Positions 42,371 to 52,425 of a stretch of 64,000 nt of DNA are shown here, piece after piece. Source of the DNA: Azoarcus sp. KH32C (GTDB lineage Bacteria > Pseudomonadota > Gammaproteobacteria > Burkholderiales > Rhodocyclaceae); NCBI RefSeq assembly GCF_000349945.1, contig NC_020516.1:558001-622000 (forward strand), read 5' to 3'. Under the pieces are notes generated by a model. It was not told the origin of the DNA, did no database searches, and saw only the letters and a program-made list of their open reading frames with translations. Position 1 is the stretch's first letter, and each line of letters starts with the position of its first letter. The position numbers were made by a program, and so were the translations under genes.

Positions 42371-43096
42371 TTACTCGTCCATCACGGCCGAGCTGTAGAC
42401 ATCCTGCACGTCGTCGAGCGATTCGAGCGCGTCGAGCAGCTTCTGCATGCGCACCGAGTCCTCACCCGAGAGTTCGGTCTCGTTGAGCGGCTTCATCGTG
42501 ACTTCGCCGAATTCGGCCTTGAAGCCGGCCTTCTCGAGCGCTTCCTTGACGGTCGTGAACTCGTAGGGCGCGGTCAGCACTTCAATCGAGCCGTCGTCAT
42601 TCGTCACGACGTCTTCGGCGCCGGCTTCGAGCGCGGCTTCCATCAGTGCGTCCTCGTTCGTGCCGGGCGCGAACAGCATCTGGCCGCAGTGCTTGAACTG
42701 GAACGCGACGCAGCCGTCGGTACCCATGTTGCCGCCGAACTTCGAGAAGGCGTGGCGGACGTCGGCGACGGTGCGGGTCTTGTTGTCGGTGAGGCAGTCG
42801 ACCATCACCGCGGCGCCGGCAATGCCGTAGCCTTCGTAGCGCACTTCCTCGTAGCTCACGCCGTCGAGCTCACCGGTGCCGCGCTTGATCGCGCGGTCGA
42901 TGTTCTCGCCGGGCATGTTCTCGGCCTTGGCCTTGTCGACCGCGAGGCGCAGGCGCGGGTTGAAGTTCGGGTCACCCCCGCCCATGCGCGCGGCGACGGT
43001 GATTTCCTTGATCAGCTTGGTGAAGACCTTGCCCCGCTTGGCGTCCTGGCGCCCCTTGCGGTGCTGGATGTTGGCCCATTTGGAATGACCAGCCAT
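42371..43096 (-). CDS. yebC: YebC/PmpR-family protein
   Basis: 241 residues with the invariant N-terminus MAGHSKWANIQHRKGRQDAK and acidic C-terminal domains. YebC-type proteins were described as transcription regulators (PmpR), and more recent work assigns family members a role in translation through proline stretches. In many bacteria yebC precedes ruvC; here ruvC is 11 kb away. A TATAAT on the reverse strand (43141-43146) is a possible -10 box 45 bp upstream. Confidence 0.95.
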   Translation of the reverse strand: MAGHSKWANIQHRKGRQDAKRGKVFTKLIKEITVAARMGGGDPNFNPRLRLAVDKAKAENMPGENIDRAIKRGTGELDGVSYEEVRYEGYGIAGAAVMVDCLTDNKTRTVADVRHAFSKFGGNMGTDGCVAFQFKHCGQMLFAPGTNEDALMEAALEAGAEDVVTNDDGSIEVLTAPYEFTTVKEALEKAGFKAEFGEVTMKPLNETELSGEDSVRMQKLLDALESLDDVQDVYSSAVMDE

Positions 43097-43273
43097 AGAT
43101 TCCTCGATGCTGCCGGTTGGCGGTTTGAAAAGTGGCAGAGATTATACAGGGCGCGGCCACTCCTCGTCCGCTGCCGCGAAGCGGCCCGCTCTGGTAGATT
43201 GTTGTCATTTTTCCGGGCGCGCTGCGGGCCTCGGCCATGCGTCGCCATCTATTCTCCGCGGAGGAGTCCGTCG

Positions 43274-43909
43274 ATGAAGTTCCGCATCCTGCTGGCGCTA
43301 CTGTCGGCTGTATTGTTGATGTCGTCCGCGCACGCCGACGTGCAGACTACCTACGAGGGCTGCACCGATGCCGCCGGCCGCCTCGTGCCGGCCATCTCCG
43401 ATCCGACGATCGACAAGGTCGTCGAGTCGCGCAGCGACGCGAGCGGTGCCGACATCCGCTACAACCCGGATGTGCTGCCGCGCTTACTTCCGGAAACACG
43501 ACTCTTCCTGTTCGCGCACGAATGCGCGCGGCACAATCTCGGCTACGCGGCCGGTGCCGCGCTCGACGTCCTGGAGGCGGCGCGTGCCGATTGTGTGGCG
43601 GTTGAGGCGCTGCTGCGTTCGCAACTCCTCGTGCCCGAGCAGATCGAGACCGTGCAGCGCGATCTGCGGTTGACCCCGACCGAGTGGGCGTTCGTCCCCG
43701 GCCCGGCGCGTCGCGTTGCGCTGAGCGCCTGCGTCGCCGGGAACGCACGTCGTCATGCGTTGACCCAGCCGTCGGCGAACCAGCCGAACTGGAACGCCTG
43801 CGTCCGCGGCTGCGGCGACCGCCGACGCGCCTGTCAGTCGCATAGCGCCGGCTGCGACGACGCCTACGAGCGTTGCGTGAGCCTGTGCGACTTCCGCTCG
43901 GCGCCGTGA
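43274..43909 (+). CDS. Secreted Cys-rich protein with a HExxxH motif
   Basis: 211 residues, signal peptide MKFRILLALLSAVLLMSSAH-A. The middle has LFLFAHECARHNLGYAAG (His82, Glu83, His87) followed by EAARADCVAVEALL. This resembles periplasmic putative metalloproteases with HECxH and a downstream ADC, but the His-Glu spacing here is HExxxH. The C-terminus is Cys-rich (CVRGCGDRRRACQSHSAGCD ... CVSLC), suggesting several disulfides. Function unknown. GGAGG lies ten bases before the ATG. Confidence 0.75.
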   Translation: MKFRILLALLSAVLLMSSAHADVQTTYEGCTDAAGRLVPAISDPTIDKVVESRSDASGADIRYNPDVLPRLLPETRLFLFAHECARHNLGYAAGAALDVLEAARADCVAVEALLRSQLLVPEQIETVQRDLRLTPTEWAFVPGPARRVALSACVAGNARRHALTQPSANQPNWNACVRGCGDRRRACQSHSAGCDDAYERCVSLCDFRSAP

Positions 43910-43967
43910 GGCGGCCGTCGGCCGCTGATAAACTCGTCCTGCTCCTAACCCGCTGAAGGCATTTCTC

Positions 43968-45506
43968 ATGGTCGAACCCCTGCTCATCGCGAAGAACGCC
44001 GCCAAGGAAATCCACCTGTTGCCGCGGCTCGCGAACCGCCACGGACTGATCACCGGCGCGACCGGCACCGGCAAGACGGTGACCTTGCAGAAGATGGCGG
44101 AATCGTTTTCCGCGATCGGCGTGCCCGTCTTCATGGCCGACGTGAAGGGCGACCTGTCGGGCATCGGCGCGGCCGGTGTCGCGTCCGAGAAGCTGCTGCA
44201 GCGGCTCGCGGCGATCGGCATCGAGGACTTCACGCCGCGCGCGAACCCCGTGGTCTTCTGGGACGTGTTCGGTGTCGGCGGTCATCCGGTGCGCGCGACG
44301 ATCTCGGACATGGGGCCCTTGTTGCTCGCGCGCCTGCTGAATCTGAATGAAACGCAGTCCGGCGTGCTGCAGCTCGTGTTCAAGGTCGCCGACGACAACG
44401 GCCTGCTGCTCCTGGATCTGAAGGACTTGCGGGCGATGGTCCAGCATGTCGGCGATAACGCGAAGACCTTCACAACCGAATACGGCAACGTGTCGGCCGC
44501 ATCAATCGGCGCGATCCAGCGCGGGCTCCTCACGCTGGAACAGGAGGGCGGCGAGCAGTTCTTCGGCGAGCCGATGCTCGATCTCGCCGACCTGATGCAG
44601 ACCGACGCGGACGGCCGCGGCGTCGTCAACGTCCTCGCCGCCGAGAAGCTCTACCAGTCACCCAAGCTTTACTCGACCTTCCTGCTGTGGATGCTGTCGG
44701 AACTCTTCGAGCAGTTGCCCGAAGTCGGCGACGTCGACAAGCCCAAGCTCGTGTTCTTCTTCGACGAGGCGCATCTGCTCTTCAACGACGCCCCGCAGGC
44801 CCTCGTCGACAAGGTCGAACAGGTCGTGCGCCTGATCCGCTCGAAGGGTGTCGGCGTCTATTTCGTGACGCAGAATCCGCTCGACGTGCCGGACACGGTG
44901 CTCGGGCAGCTTGGCAACCGCGTCCAGCACGCGCTGCGCGCCTTCACGCCGCGCGACCAGAAGGCAGTGAAGACGGCAGCCGAGACGATGCGGCCGAATC
45001 CGGCCTTCGACGCTGCGGCGGCGATCACCGAGCTCGGCGTCGGCGAGGCCCTGATTTCCTTCCTCGACGACAAGGGCCGCCCGGAGATGGTCGAACGCGC
45101 CGTCGTCATCGCGCCGGCCTCCCGCCTCGGGCCGCTGACCGCAGAAGAGCGCAATGCGGCGATCCGCGGCTCGGTGCTCTACGGCCACTACGAGCAGCAG
45201 CTCGACCGCGAGTCGGCCTATGAGAAGCTGCGCGGCAAGGCGGCCACTGCGCCCGGTCCTGCGGCCGGAGCGCCGGCAGGTGGTGGGTCGGCCGGTGGTG
45301 GGTCGGGCGGGGAGGGCGGTGGTGTGCTGGGCGGCATGAGCGACATCCTGTTCGGCTCCACCGGGCCGCGCGGCGGACGGCGCGAGGGCCTCGTCGAGGT
45401 CGCCGCAAAGACCGTCGTGCGCACCATCGGCAGCTCCATCGGGCGCGAGATCATGCGCGGCGTGCTCGGTTCGCTGCTTGGCGGCAGTGGCAGTCGGCGA
45501 CGCTGA
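43968..45506 (+). CDS. HerA/YjgR-like ATPase (DUF853)
   Basis: 512 residues. Walker A is GLITGATGTGKTVTLQKMAE near the N-terminus, Walker B is LVFFFDEAHLLF, and the family segment VPVFMADVKGDLSGI follows the P-loop. DUF853 proteins are HerA-like P-loop ATPases of uncertain role, perhaps DNA translocation or envelope-associated. After residue about 420 comes a Gly/Ala-rich linker (GGGSAGGGSGGEGGG) and a basic C-terminus. No NurA partner adjoins. Confidence 0.9.
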   Translation: MVEPLLIAKNAAKEIHLLPRLANRHGLITGATGTGKTVTLQKMAESFSAIGVPVFMADVKGDLSGIGAAGVASEKLLQRLAAIGIEDFTPRANPVVFWDVFGVGGHPVRATISDMGPLLLARLLNLNETQSGVLQLVFKVADDNGLLLLDLKDLRAMVQHVGDNAKTFTTEYGNVSAASIGAIQRGLLTLEQEGGEQFFGEPMLDLADLMQTDADGRGVVNVLAAEKLYQSPKLYSTFLLWMLSELFEQLPEVGDVDKPKLVFFFDEAHLLFNDAPQALVDKVEQVVRLIRSKGVGVYFVTQNPLDVPDTVLGQLGNRVQHALRAFTPRDQKAVKTAAETMRPNPAFDAAAAITELGVGEALISFLDDKGRPEMVERAVVIAPASRLGPLTAEERNAAIRGSVLYGHYEQQLDRESAYEKLRGKAATAPGPAAGAPAGGGSAGGGSGGEGGGVLGGMSDILFGSTGPRGGRREGLVEVAAKTVVRTIGSSIGREIMRGVLGSLLGGSGSRRR

Positions 45507-45573
45507 AGCAACCTCCGGTGCCGCCATCCACGGAAGGGCGCGGCACCGGTCCCCCTTTTCTGACGGGAAATCA

Positions 45574-46482
45574 ATGAGCCCAATCCCCATCGCCCGATCG
45601 GGCAACGGGACAGGATTGCTGTTCGCGGTGCTCGGCGCCGTCGGCTTTTCCTTCAAGGCGATCCTCGTCAAGCTCGCCTACCAATACCGCGTCGATGCCG
45701 AAACGCTGCTCGCGCTGCGCATGGGGCTGTCGCTGCCTTTCTTCGTCGTGATGGGCGTCGTCGCCGACCGCCGCGCGCGACATCGGCTTGAGGGGCGCGA
45801 CTGGCTGTGGATGGGCGGGCTCGGCTTCTGCGGCTACTACCTCGCGAGTTATCTCGACTTCCTCGGCCTGCGCTATATCACCGCGGCGCTCGAACGCCTG
45901 ATCCTCTTCCTGTACCCGACCCTCGTGATCGTGCTGTCGGCGCTCTTCCTCGGCAAGCCGATCGGCCGGCGGGCGATGATGGCGCTCGGCCTGTGCTACC
46001 TCGGCATCGGTCTCGCGGTCGGGCACGACCTGCATATCGCGGGCGAGGCGGCGGACGTGCTGCTCGGTTTCGCGCTCGTGTTCGGCAGTGCGCTGTCTTA
46101 TGCGCTCTACCTGATGGGCAACGGCGAGGTCGTCGGTCGCCTGGGTTCGATGCGCGTGACGGCCTTTGCGACGATGATCGCCTGCGTGCTGTGCATCGGC
46201 CAGTTCGTGATCCTGCGTCCGCTCTCGGCGCTCGACCTGCCGTGGCAGGTTTATGCATTGGGGCTCGCGATGGCGCTCTTCTCGACGGTCGCGCCGGTGT
46301 GGCTCGTGTCGGAGGCGATCAGCCGCCTCGGCGCCGGCCCGGTGTCGCTGACCGGCACGTTGGGGCCGGTGATCACGATCTTCCTCGGCTGGCTGCTGCT
46401 CGACGAGACGATCGGCGGCGGGCAGGTCGCCGGCGCGGCGCTGGTGATCGTCGGCGTGCTGGTGATGGCGCGGCGCAAATGA
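45574..46482 (+). CDS. EamA/DMT-family transporter
   Basis: 302 residues with ten membrane segments in two EamA repeats (FAVLGAVGFSFKAILVKLAY; SLTGTLGPVITIFLGWLLLD). A conserved ITAALERLILFLYPTLVIV segment typifies the subgroup. Substrate unknown. It starts at ATG 45574; GACGGGAA is a weak ribosome-binding site. It lies 67 bp after the HerA-like gene and may be cotranscribed. The other EamA protein in the window (near 37 kb) is only distantly similar. Confidence 0.88.
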   Translation: MSPIPIARSGNGTGLLFAVLGAVGFSFKAILVKLAYQYRVDAETLLALRMGLSLPFFVVMGVVADRRARHRLEGRDWLWMGGLGFCGYYLASYLDFLGLRYITAALERLILFLYPTLVIVLSALFLGKPIGRRAMMALGLCYLGIGLAVGHDLHIAGEAADVLLGFALVFGSALSYALYLMGNGEVVGRLGSMRVTAFATMIACVLCIGQFVILRPLSALDLPWQVYALGLAMALFSTVAPVWLVSEAISRLGAGPVSLTGTLGPVITIFLGWLLLDETIGGGQVAGAALVIVGVLVMARRK

Positions 46483-46558
46483 AGCGGAAGCGGCCGGCCC
46501 GGGCACTCAGCGCGCATTGAGCCTGTCCAAGTCGGCATGACACAACGGGAGTCACGCC

Positions 46559-46855
46559 ATGACGCCACAGTCCGTTGAATCCCTGATGGCCGAGATCGAT
46601 GCCGAAGACCAGCCTGATTTCGGCGGGCTCGGCATCGGTGAAGTGGAAGCGCGCCGCCTGATGGCGAACCACTTCTGCGAGATCGACAGCCGCCTCGCCG
46701 AGCACGGGCTCAGCGCCGAGGCGCGGCTCGAGGTCATGGCGGCGATCGCCGCGCACACGATGGTCGAGAACATGCTGCTCTACGTGGAGCGGCTGCGCAG
46801 CGCCCCGGCCCAAGCGGACTTCCGCGACTGGATGCAGCGGCACGGACTCGCCTAG
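46559..46855 (+). CDS. Hypothetical small acidic helical protein
   Basis: 98 residues, probably all-helical, with an acidic N-terminus (SVESLMAEIDAEDQPDFGG) and no Cys cluster, membrane segment or signal peptide. I do not recognise the family. ATG 46559 follows ACGGGAG by eight bases, which supports translation. It converges with the DUF2182 gene. Confidence 0.6.
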   Translation: MTPQSVESLMAEIDAEDQPDFGGLGIGEVEARRLMANHFCEIDSRLAEHGLSAEARLEVMAAIAAHTMVENMLLYVERLRSAPAQADFRDWMQRHGLA

Positions 46856-46877
46856 CGCCACCGACCGTCGATGGCGC

Positions 46878-47660
46878 TCATTGCCACGTCCAGGCGTGCT
46901 CGAACGCGATCGCCGTTCCCCACGCGATCAGCGCGACCCCGAGCGGCTCGCCCAGCAGACGCCCGCGCGGATGGTTCTTCTCGATCGCCATGATCGTGCC
47001 AAGCGCGAGCATCCAGCCGATGTTGCCCGTGCCGACCGCGAACATCAGCAGCATCAGCGCCCAGCAGCAGCCGACGCAGAAGAGGCCGTGATGCGCGCCG
47101 ATCGCGAACGACTGGCCGCCCGCGCCTCCGCCGCGCCAGTGCTGGAAGATGAAGCCGACCGGGGCCCGGCAGCGGTCGAGGCAGCGGTATTTCAGCTCGG
47201 AGAACTGGAACAGCCCGGCCAGCAGCAGCGGCGCCGCGCCGAAGACCCAGGGATTGGTCTGCAGCCAGGCGATGTGCTCGAAGAGTTCATGCAGGCCGAA
47301 GTCGAAGAGGTGGGCGGCGACGCCGAAGACCAACCAGACGCCGAGGTAGCCGGCAATGACCAGCGCCACCAGCCGGCGGCGGTCGTCGCGCTGCGCAGTC
47401 ATGCGCTCGAAGGCCTGGATCAGCGGCACGGCCGTCGGCAGCATCATCGCGCAGGTCATCAGCAGCCAGCCGGCGATATAGAGCGCCCCCTGCTCGAGCA
47501 CCACTTCGAGTTCGTTTCCCTCGACGAATCCCGCCAACTCCCCGTGATGCAGGTAGCGGGCGTAGGGCGAACGTTCCCATGCCCACAACGCAAACCACGC
47601 CAGCGCGATCAGGAGACCGACGCTGAGCGTGGTGGCGTTGCGATGAAGGCTGCGTGGCAT
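46878..47660 (-). CDS. DUF2182 integral membrane protein
   Basis: 260 residues, about seven membrane helices. WLLMTCAMMLPTAVPLIQAF and CLDRCRAPVGFIFQHW...GAHHGLFCVGCCWALMLLMFAV are the DUF2182 signatures, with conserved Met, Cys and His in membrane segments that suggest metal binding. It lies 91 bp downstream of the DUF1326 gene on the same strand, the usual pairing. Function unknown. ATG 47660 follows AAGGTG closely. Confidence 0.85.
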   Translation of the reverse strand: MPRSLHRNATTLSVGLLIALAWFALWAWERSPYARYLHHGELAGFVEGNELEVVLEQGALYIAGWLLMTCAMMLPTAVPLIQAFERMTAQRDDRRRLVALVIAGYLGVWLVFGVAAHLFDFGLHELFEHIAWLQTNPWVFGAAPLLLAGLFQFSELKYRCLDRCRAPVGFIFQHWRGGGAGGQSFAIGAHHGLFCVGCCWALMLLMFAVGTGNIGWMLALGTIMAIEKNHPRGRLLGEPLGVALIAWGTAIAFEHAWTWQ

Positions 47661-47751
47661 GGGCACCTTGCAGGGGCCGGAACCGTGCCGTCGCTTCTGC
47701 CCGGCGGAGAGGCCGGTACGCGCGGGAGAGAGCGGCGGCACGCCGGCGGAC

Positions 47752-48354
47752 TCAGCCTTCGAAGACGAAGTTGCCCTGGACCGAGTTGTAGCCGCTGAGG
47801 TCCACGTCTATGCCGAGACCTTCGGACTTGGCCCAGTACTTCGGTGCGCGGCCGATGTAGGCGGGCGAGCCGGGAATGGTCGAGAAGACCGTGTCGCTCA
47901 TCACCGTCGGCCGTCCGTCCGGACCGCGAGCGCTCTCGAGCACCGCCTCGACCTTGTTGCCCAGGCGCAGGTGGCCGGAGCCCTGTTCGACGTCGAACTG
48001 GATGGGGACGCGCTCGACCCCGATCACCTCGCCGACCAGTTTTGCAAGGTCGGCGATCGGGCCTCCCAGCTTGCCGGTGAATACCGACAGCAATGCCTCT
48101 TCTTGGGCCGGGCTCGCCCGCTCGTCGACGAAGGCGAGTGCGCGCCAGTTCCCACTGAAGACGTTGCCGGGGATGTGCGCGAGCATGCCGAACGTCAGGC
48201 CCGACACATCCGTGCCGCCGACCGCGCCTTTGTCAATATGCCAGGCGAGCGTGCCTTCGCAGGTTCCGCCGTCAGGGTCGTCGCCGATCCAGCACGGGCA
48301 TATCGCCTTGCAGGTGCACACCTCGAGCAGTTTCCCTTCGATCCGGTAAGCCAT
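47752..48354 (-). CDS. DUF1326 protein
   Basis: 200 residues, cytosolic. The N-terminal EVCTCKAICPCWIGDDPDGG has the conserved CxCxxxCPC cluster of DUF1326, followed by a beta-rich body ending VQGNFVFEG. DUF1326 and DUF2182 genes commonly occur side by side; the pair is presumed metal-related but is functionally uncharacterised as far as I know. AAGGAGG with six-base spacing precedes ATG 48354, so expression should be strong. Confidence 0.85.
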   Translation of the reverse strand: MAYRIEGKLLEVCTCKAICPCWIGDDPDGGTCEGTLAWHIDKGAVGGTDVSGLTFGMLAHIPGNVFSGNWRALAFVDERASPAQEEALLSVFTGKLGGPIADLAKLVGEVIGVERVPIQFDVEQGSGHLRLGNKVEAVLESARGPDGRPTVMSDTVFSTIPGSPAYIGRAPKYWAKSEGLGIDVDLSGYNSVQGNFVFEG

Positions 48355-48557
48355 GTCTGTCCTCCTTGTGTCGTGGTGCGGAACAAGGGGCGGAGGGGGG
48401 CTCGGTCTCAATGTTCATGCATTGCCGGCCGTGCTTCGGCGCCGCTCCTGCAGGTAAGCGGATTGCGTCTCACTTGTATTTATAGTCCCGATTGGCTGGC
48501 ATTCAATGACAGGTGGGCCGGGCGACCCACAGGCTTTCGGGTCTTGCGGGCTATGCT

Positions 48558-48583
48558 TAAAGTTGTATGAAATGTGCCGATAA
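48558..48583 (+). promoter_or_regulatory. Sigma-28 (FliA)-type promoter for the chemoreceptor gene
   Basis: TAAA (48558-48561) and GCCGATAA (48576-48583) match the flagellar sigma-28 boxes with a 14-bp spacer (consensus 15). It is 80 bp upstream of the chemoreceptor ATG, in the 308-bp gap after the divergent DUF1326 gene. The rest of that gap shows no gene. Confidence 0.65.
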
Positions 48584-48662
48584 TAGAACTCGGACAGCAA
48601 TGAATGTGTTGGCGTCCGGCGAATGGTCGGCTGGCGCCGGATACCCCGAACGGAGAATCGCG

Positions 48663-49760
48663 ATGGGATGGTTTGGAGGTGGGGCGGAGCTTGCCGCTCT
48701 GAAACAGGAACTGGCGGCCAGCAACGACGCGCTCGCCCGTGAGCGGGAACGCGCCGCCGCGCTCGAGACTCGGCTCGCCGCGCAGCAGGCCGGGGCGGAA
48801 GAGGCGACGCGGCGTGCCTCAATACTGGAGGCGCTGTTCGCGAATTTGCGCACCTACGGCGACACGCTGGTATCGGTGCAGGGGACTTTCGGGCGGCTCG
48901 CCGACGGGCTCAGCGGACAGCAGGAATCGGCGCAGCGCTCGACCGACTCGGCGAGCCGGAGTGCCGAGGCGATCGAGGCGATCTCGACAAGCCTGGATCG
49001 TCTCGCGGACGAGACGCGCAGCACCGTCGATTCGGTGCATCGCCTCAATGAGCGGGCCGGGCAGATCGACGGCATCGTGCGCCTGATCCGCGAAATCGCC
49101 GACCAGACCAACCTGCTCGCGCTCAATGCCGCGATCGAGGCGGCGCGCGCAGGCGAGCAGGGGCGGGGCTTCGCGGTCGTCGCCGACGAGGTGCGCAAGC
49201 TCGCCGAACGCACCGCCACCGCGACGAACGAAATCTCCGGCCTCGTCGGCGCGATCCAGGGCGAGACCGGGCAGGCGAAGGACGTGATCCAGTCGCTCGC
49301 CGGCAAGGCCTCGGATGCGGCGACGCAGGGGCGGGATGCGCGGACCAGCATGACGGAATTGTGTTCGCTCGCCCGCGGGCTTGCCGACATCATGCAGGAT
49401 GCGTCGGTGCGCAGCTTCGTCGAGCTCGCGAAGATGGACCACTTGATCTACAAGATGGAGGTCTACAAGACTGCCTCCGGCCATTCGGAGAAGCGCCCGG
49501 ACGAATTTTCGAGCCACCACAAGTGCCGGCTTGGCAAGTGGTATTACGAAGGCGGCGGCAAGCGCTTTGCGGGGCTGCCGGCGTACCGGCGCCTCGAAGC
49601 GCCGCATGCGCGCGTGCATGAGAGCGGCCGGCGCGCGCTGGAACGCCTACAGTCGGGTCAGAGCGATTCCGGTTTGCAGGACATCGCCGCGATGGAAGCG
49701 GCGAGCATCGAGGTGCTGAACTGTCTGCAGGGCATCGCGGACGGCGCGAGGTCGGTGTAA
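48663..49760 (+). CDS. Soluble methyl-accepting chemotaxis protein with CZB domain
   Basis: 365 residues without membrane helices. An N-terminal coiled coil (about 8-60) leads into the MCP signalling hairpin with the conserved tip IREIADQTNLLALNAAIEAA and GRGFAVVADEVRKLAERT. The C-terminal chemoreceptor zinc-binding (CZB) domain has HLIYKMEVYK, KCRLGKWYYEGGGKRF (CxLGxWxYxG) and HARVHE, supplying the 3-His/1-Cys zinc site that senses zinc or hypochlorous acid in relatives. ATG 48663 follows ACGGAGAA. A sigma-28-like promoter upstream ties it to the flagellar regulon. Confidence 0.92.
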   Translation: MGWFGGGAELAALKQELAASNDALARERERAAALETRLAAQQAGAEEATRRASILEALFANLRTYGDTLVSVQGTFGRLADGLSGQQESAQRSTDSASRSAEAIEAISTSLDRLADETRSTVDSVHRLNERAGQIDGIVRLIREIADQTNLLALNAAIEAARAGEQGRGFAVVADEVRKLAERTATATNEISGLVGAIQGETGQAKDVIQSLAGKASDAATQGRDARTSMTELCSLARGLADIMQDASVRSFVELAKMDHLIYKMEVYKTASGHSEKRPDEFSSHHKCRLGKWYYEGGGKRFAGLPAYRRLEAPHARVHESGRRALERLQSGQSDSGLQDIAAMEAASIEVLNCLQGIADGARSV

Positions 49761-49809
49761 GGGTAGCGGGCGGGGCGGGATCGGATCCCGCCCTGCCCGC
49801 TTGCGGTGG

Positions 49810-50646
49810 TCAGCAGCCGAGCTTCAGCCGCTCGCAGATCGCGGTCGTGAGACCGGCCTGGTTCATGCTGTAGAAGTGCAGGCCGGGTGCGCCGGCCGCG
49901 ATCAGGCGCTCGCAGAGTTCCGTCACGACGTCGAGGCCGAAGGCGCGGATCGACTCCGCGTCGTCGCCGAAGGCTTCGAACTTCTTGCGCATCCAGCGCG
50001 GCAGTTCGGCGCCGCACGCATCCGAGAAGCGTGCGAGCTTGGAGAAGCTCACGATCGGCATGATGCCGGGCACGATCGGCAGCTCGACGCCCATCGCGCG
50101 CACCGACTCGACGAAATGCGCGTAGGCGTCGAAGTTGTAGAAGTACTGCGTGATCGCGGAGTTCGCCCCGGCGTCGGCCTTGCGCTTGAAGGCGAGGAGG
50201 TCGTCCTTCGGGCTCTTTGCCTGCGGGTGCCATTCCGGGTAGGCCGCCACTTCGAGGTGGAAGCGGTCGCCGGTCTCATTGCGGATGAATTCCACCAGCT
50301 CGTTGGCGTAGCGGAATTCGCCCGGATCGCCGACGCCCGAGGGTAGGTCGCCGCGCAGCGCGACGATGCGGCGGATGCCGGCCGCGGCGTACTCGGCGAG
50401 GATCTCGCGGATGCTCGCGCGGGTCGAGCCGATGCACGACAGGTGCGGCGCGGCTTCGAAGCCGTCGGCGGCGATTTCCCTGACCGTCGCGAAGGTGCGT
50501 TCGCGCGTCGAGCCGCCGGCCCCGTAGGTCACCGAGAAGAAGCTCGGCTTCAACGTGGCGAGCTTGCGGCAGGTGTCGCGCAGCTTCTGCGCACCTTCCG
50601 GCGTCTGGGGCGGGAAGAATTCGATCGAAAGTTCGGGTTTGGCCAT
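49810..50646 (-). CDS. metF: 5,10-methylenetetrahydrofolate reductase
   Basis: 278-residue FAD TIM-barrel enzyme making 5-methyl-THF for methionine synthesis. SIEFFPPQTPEG at the start (with the catalytic Glu), FFSVTYGAGGSTRERT, and HLSCIGSTRASIREIL are family signatures; PSGVGDPGEFRYANELVEFI follows. It lies 12 bp after ahcY on the same strand and so falls under the SAH riboswitch. metH/metE is not in the window. Confidence 0.96.
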   Translation of the reverse strand: MAKPELSIEFFPPQTPEGAQKLRDTCRKLATLKPSFFSVTYGAGGSTRERTFATVREIAADGFEAAPHLSCIGSTRASIREILAEYAAAGIRRIVALRGDLPSGVGDPGEFRYANELVEFIRNETGDRFHLEVAAYPEWHPQAKSPKDDLLAFKRKADAGANSAITQYFYNFDAYAHFVESVRAMGVELPIVPGIMPIVSFSKLARFSDACGAELPRWMRKKFEAFGDDAESIRAFGLDVVTELCERLIAAGAPGLHFYSMNQAGLTTAICERLKLGC

Positions 50647-50658
50647 GGTGTGTCCCGA

Positions 50659-52083
<1,425 letters not shown>

Positions 52084-52126
52084 GCGAACTCCTGAACGTG
52101 TGGCCGGGAAGGGGTGCTGCGGGTGG

Positions 52127-52168
52127 GCTCACCTCGTCACCCCGTGCCCGGCACGGGTTAAGGTGAGC
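52127..52168 (-). promoter_or_regulatory. Expression-platform hairpin overlapping the SAH aptamer
   Basis: GCTCACCT (52127-52134) and AGGTGAGC (52161-52168) are exact complements, enclosing an inner hairpin CCCGTGC-CCG-GCACGGG (52141-52157). The right arm overlaps the aptamer's 3' pseudoknot strand, so aptamer and hairpin are mutually exclusive. No U-run follows. Confidence 0.65.
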
Positions 52169-52219
52169 GCAGTTGAGAATTGGCCGAGCCTGGGACAGGG
52201 GTCTCGCAGCGCTCCTCGG
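52162..52219 (-). ncRNA. SAH riboswitch aptamer
   Basis: The reverse strand of the ahcY leader reads CCGAGGAGCGCTGCGA from 52219, later CCCAGGCTCGGCC, and GCGCTCACC ending at 52162. These are the conserved blocks of the SAH riboswitch: CCGAG pairs with CTCGG to form P1, and the later GCGCTC matches the pseudoknot strand. The aptamer begins about ten bases after the -10 box and precedes ahcY by about 80 nt. SAH binding is known to raise ahcY expression. Conserved-block matching by eye; no covariance model was run. Confidence 0.9.
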
Positions 52220-52228
52220 CAGACGAGC

Positions 52229-52234
52229 ATTATA
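52229..52234 (-). promoter_or_regulatory. -10 box of the ahcY promoter
   Basis: A perfect TATAAT on the reverse strand, placed so that transcription would begin just before the SAH aptamer. The -35 region is not clear. Confidence 0.55.
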
Positions 52235-52425
52235 GCCGCGAAATCTTTTTGGTTGCTAAATGGACCAATACAGTCCACAGTGTGCGTAGCGATCTTCAAG
52301 AAGCAAGTTGTTGTACGGTTCAGTATCTGCTGTTTCTGCGGTATGTTCCACTTCACCGTAGCGTCTTGAGCTTCGCCCGCAACCTCAGGGCAAAGTCCCT
52401 ATTTTTTATTCAGGATATTCAAGAC

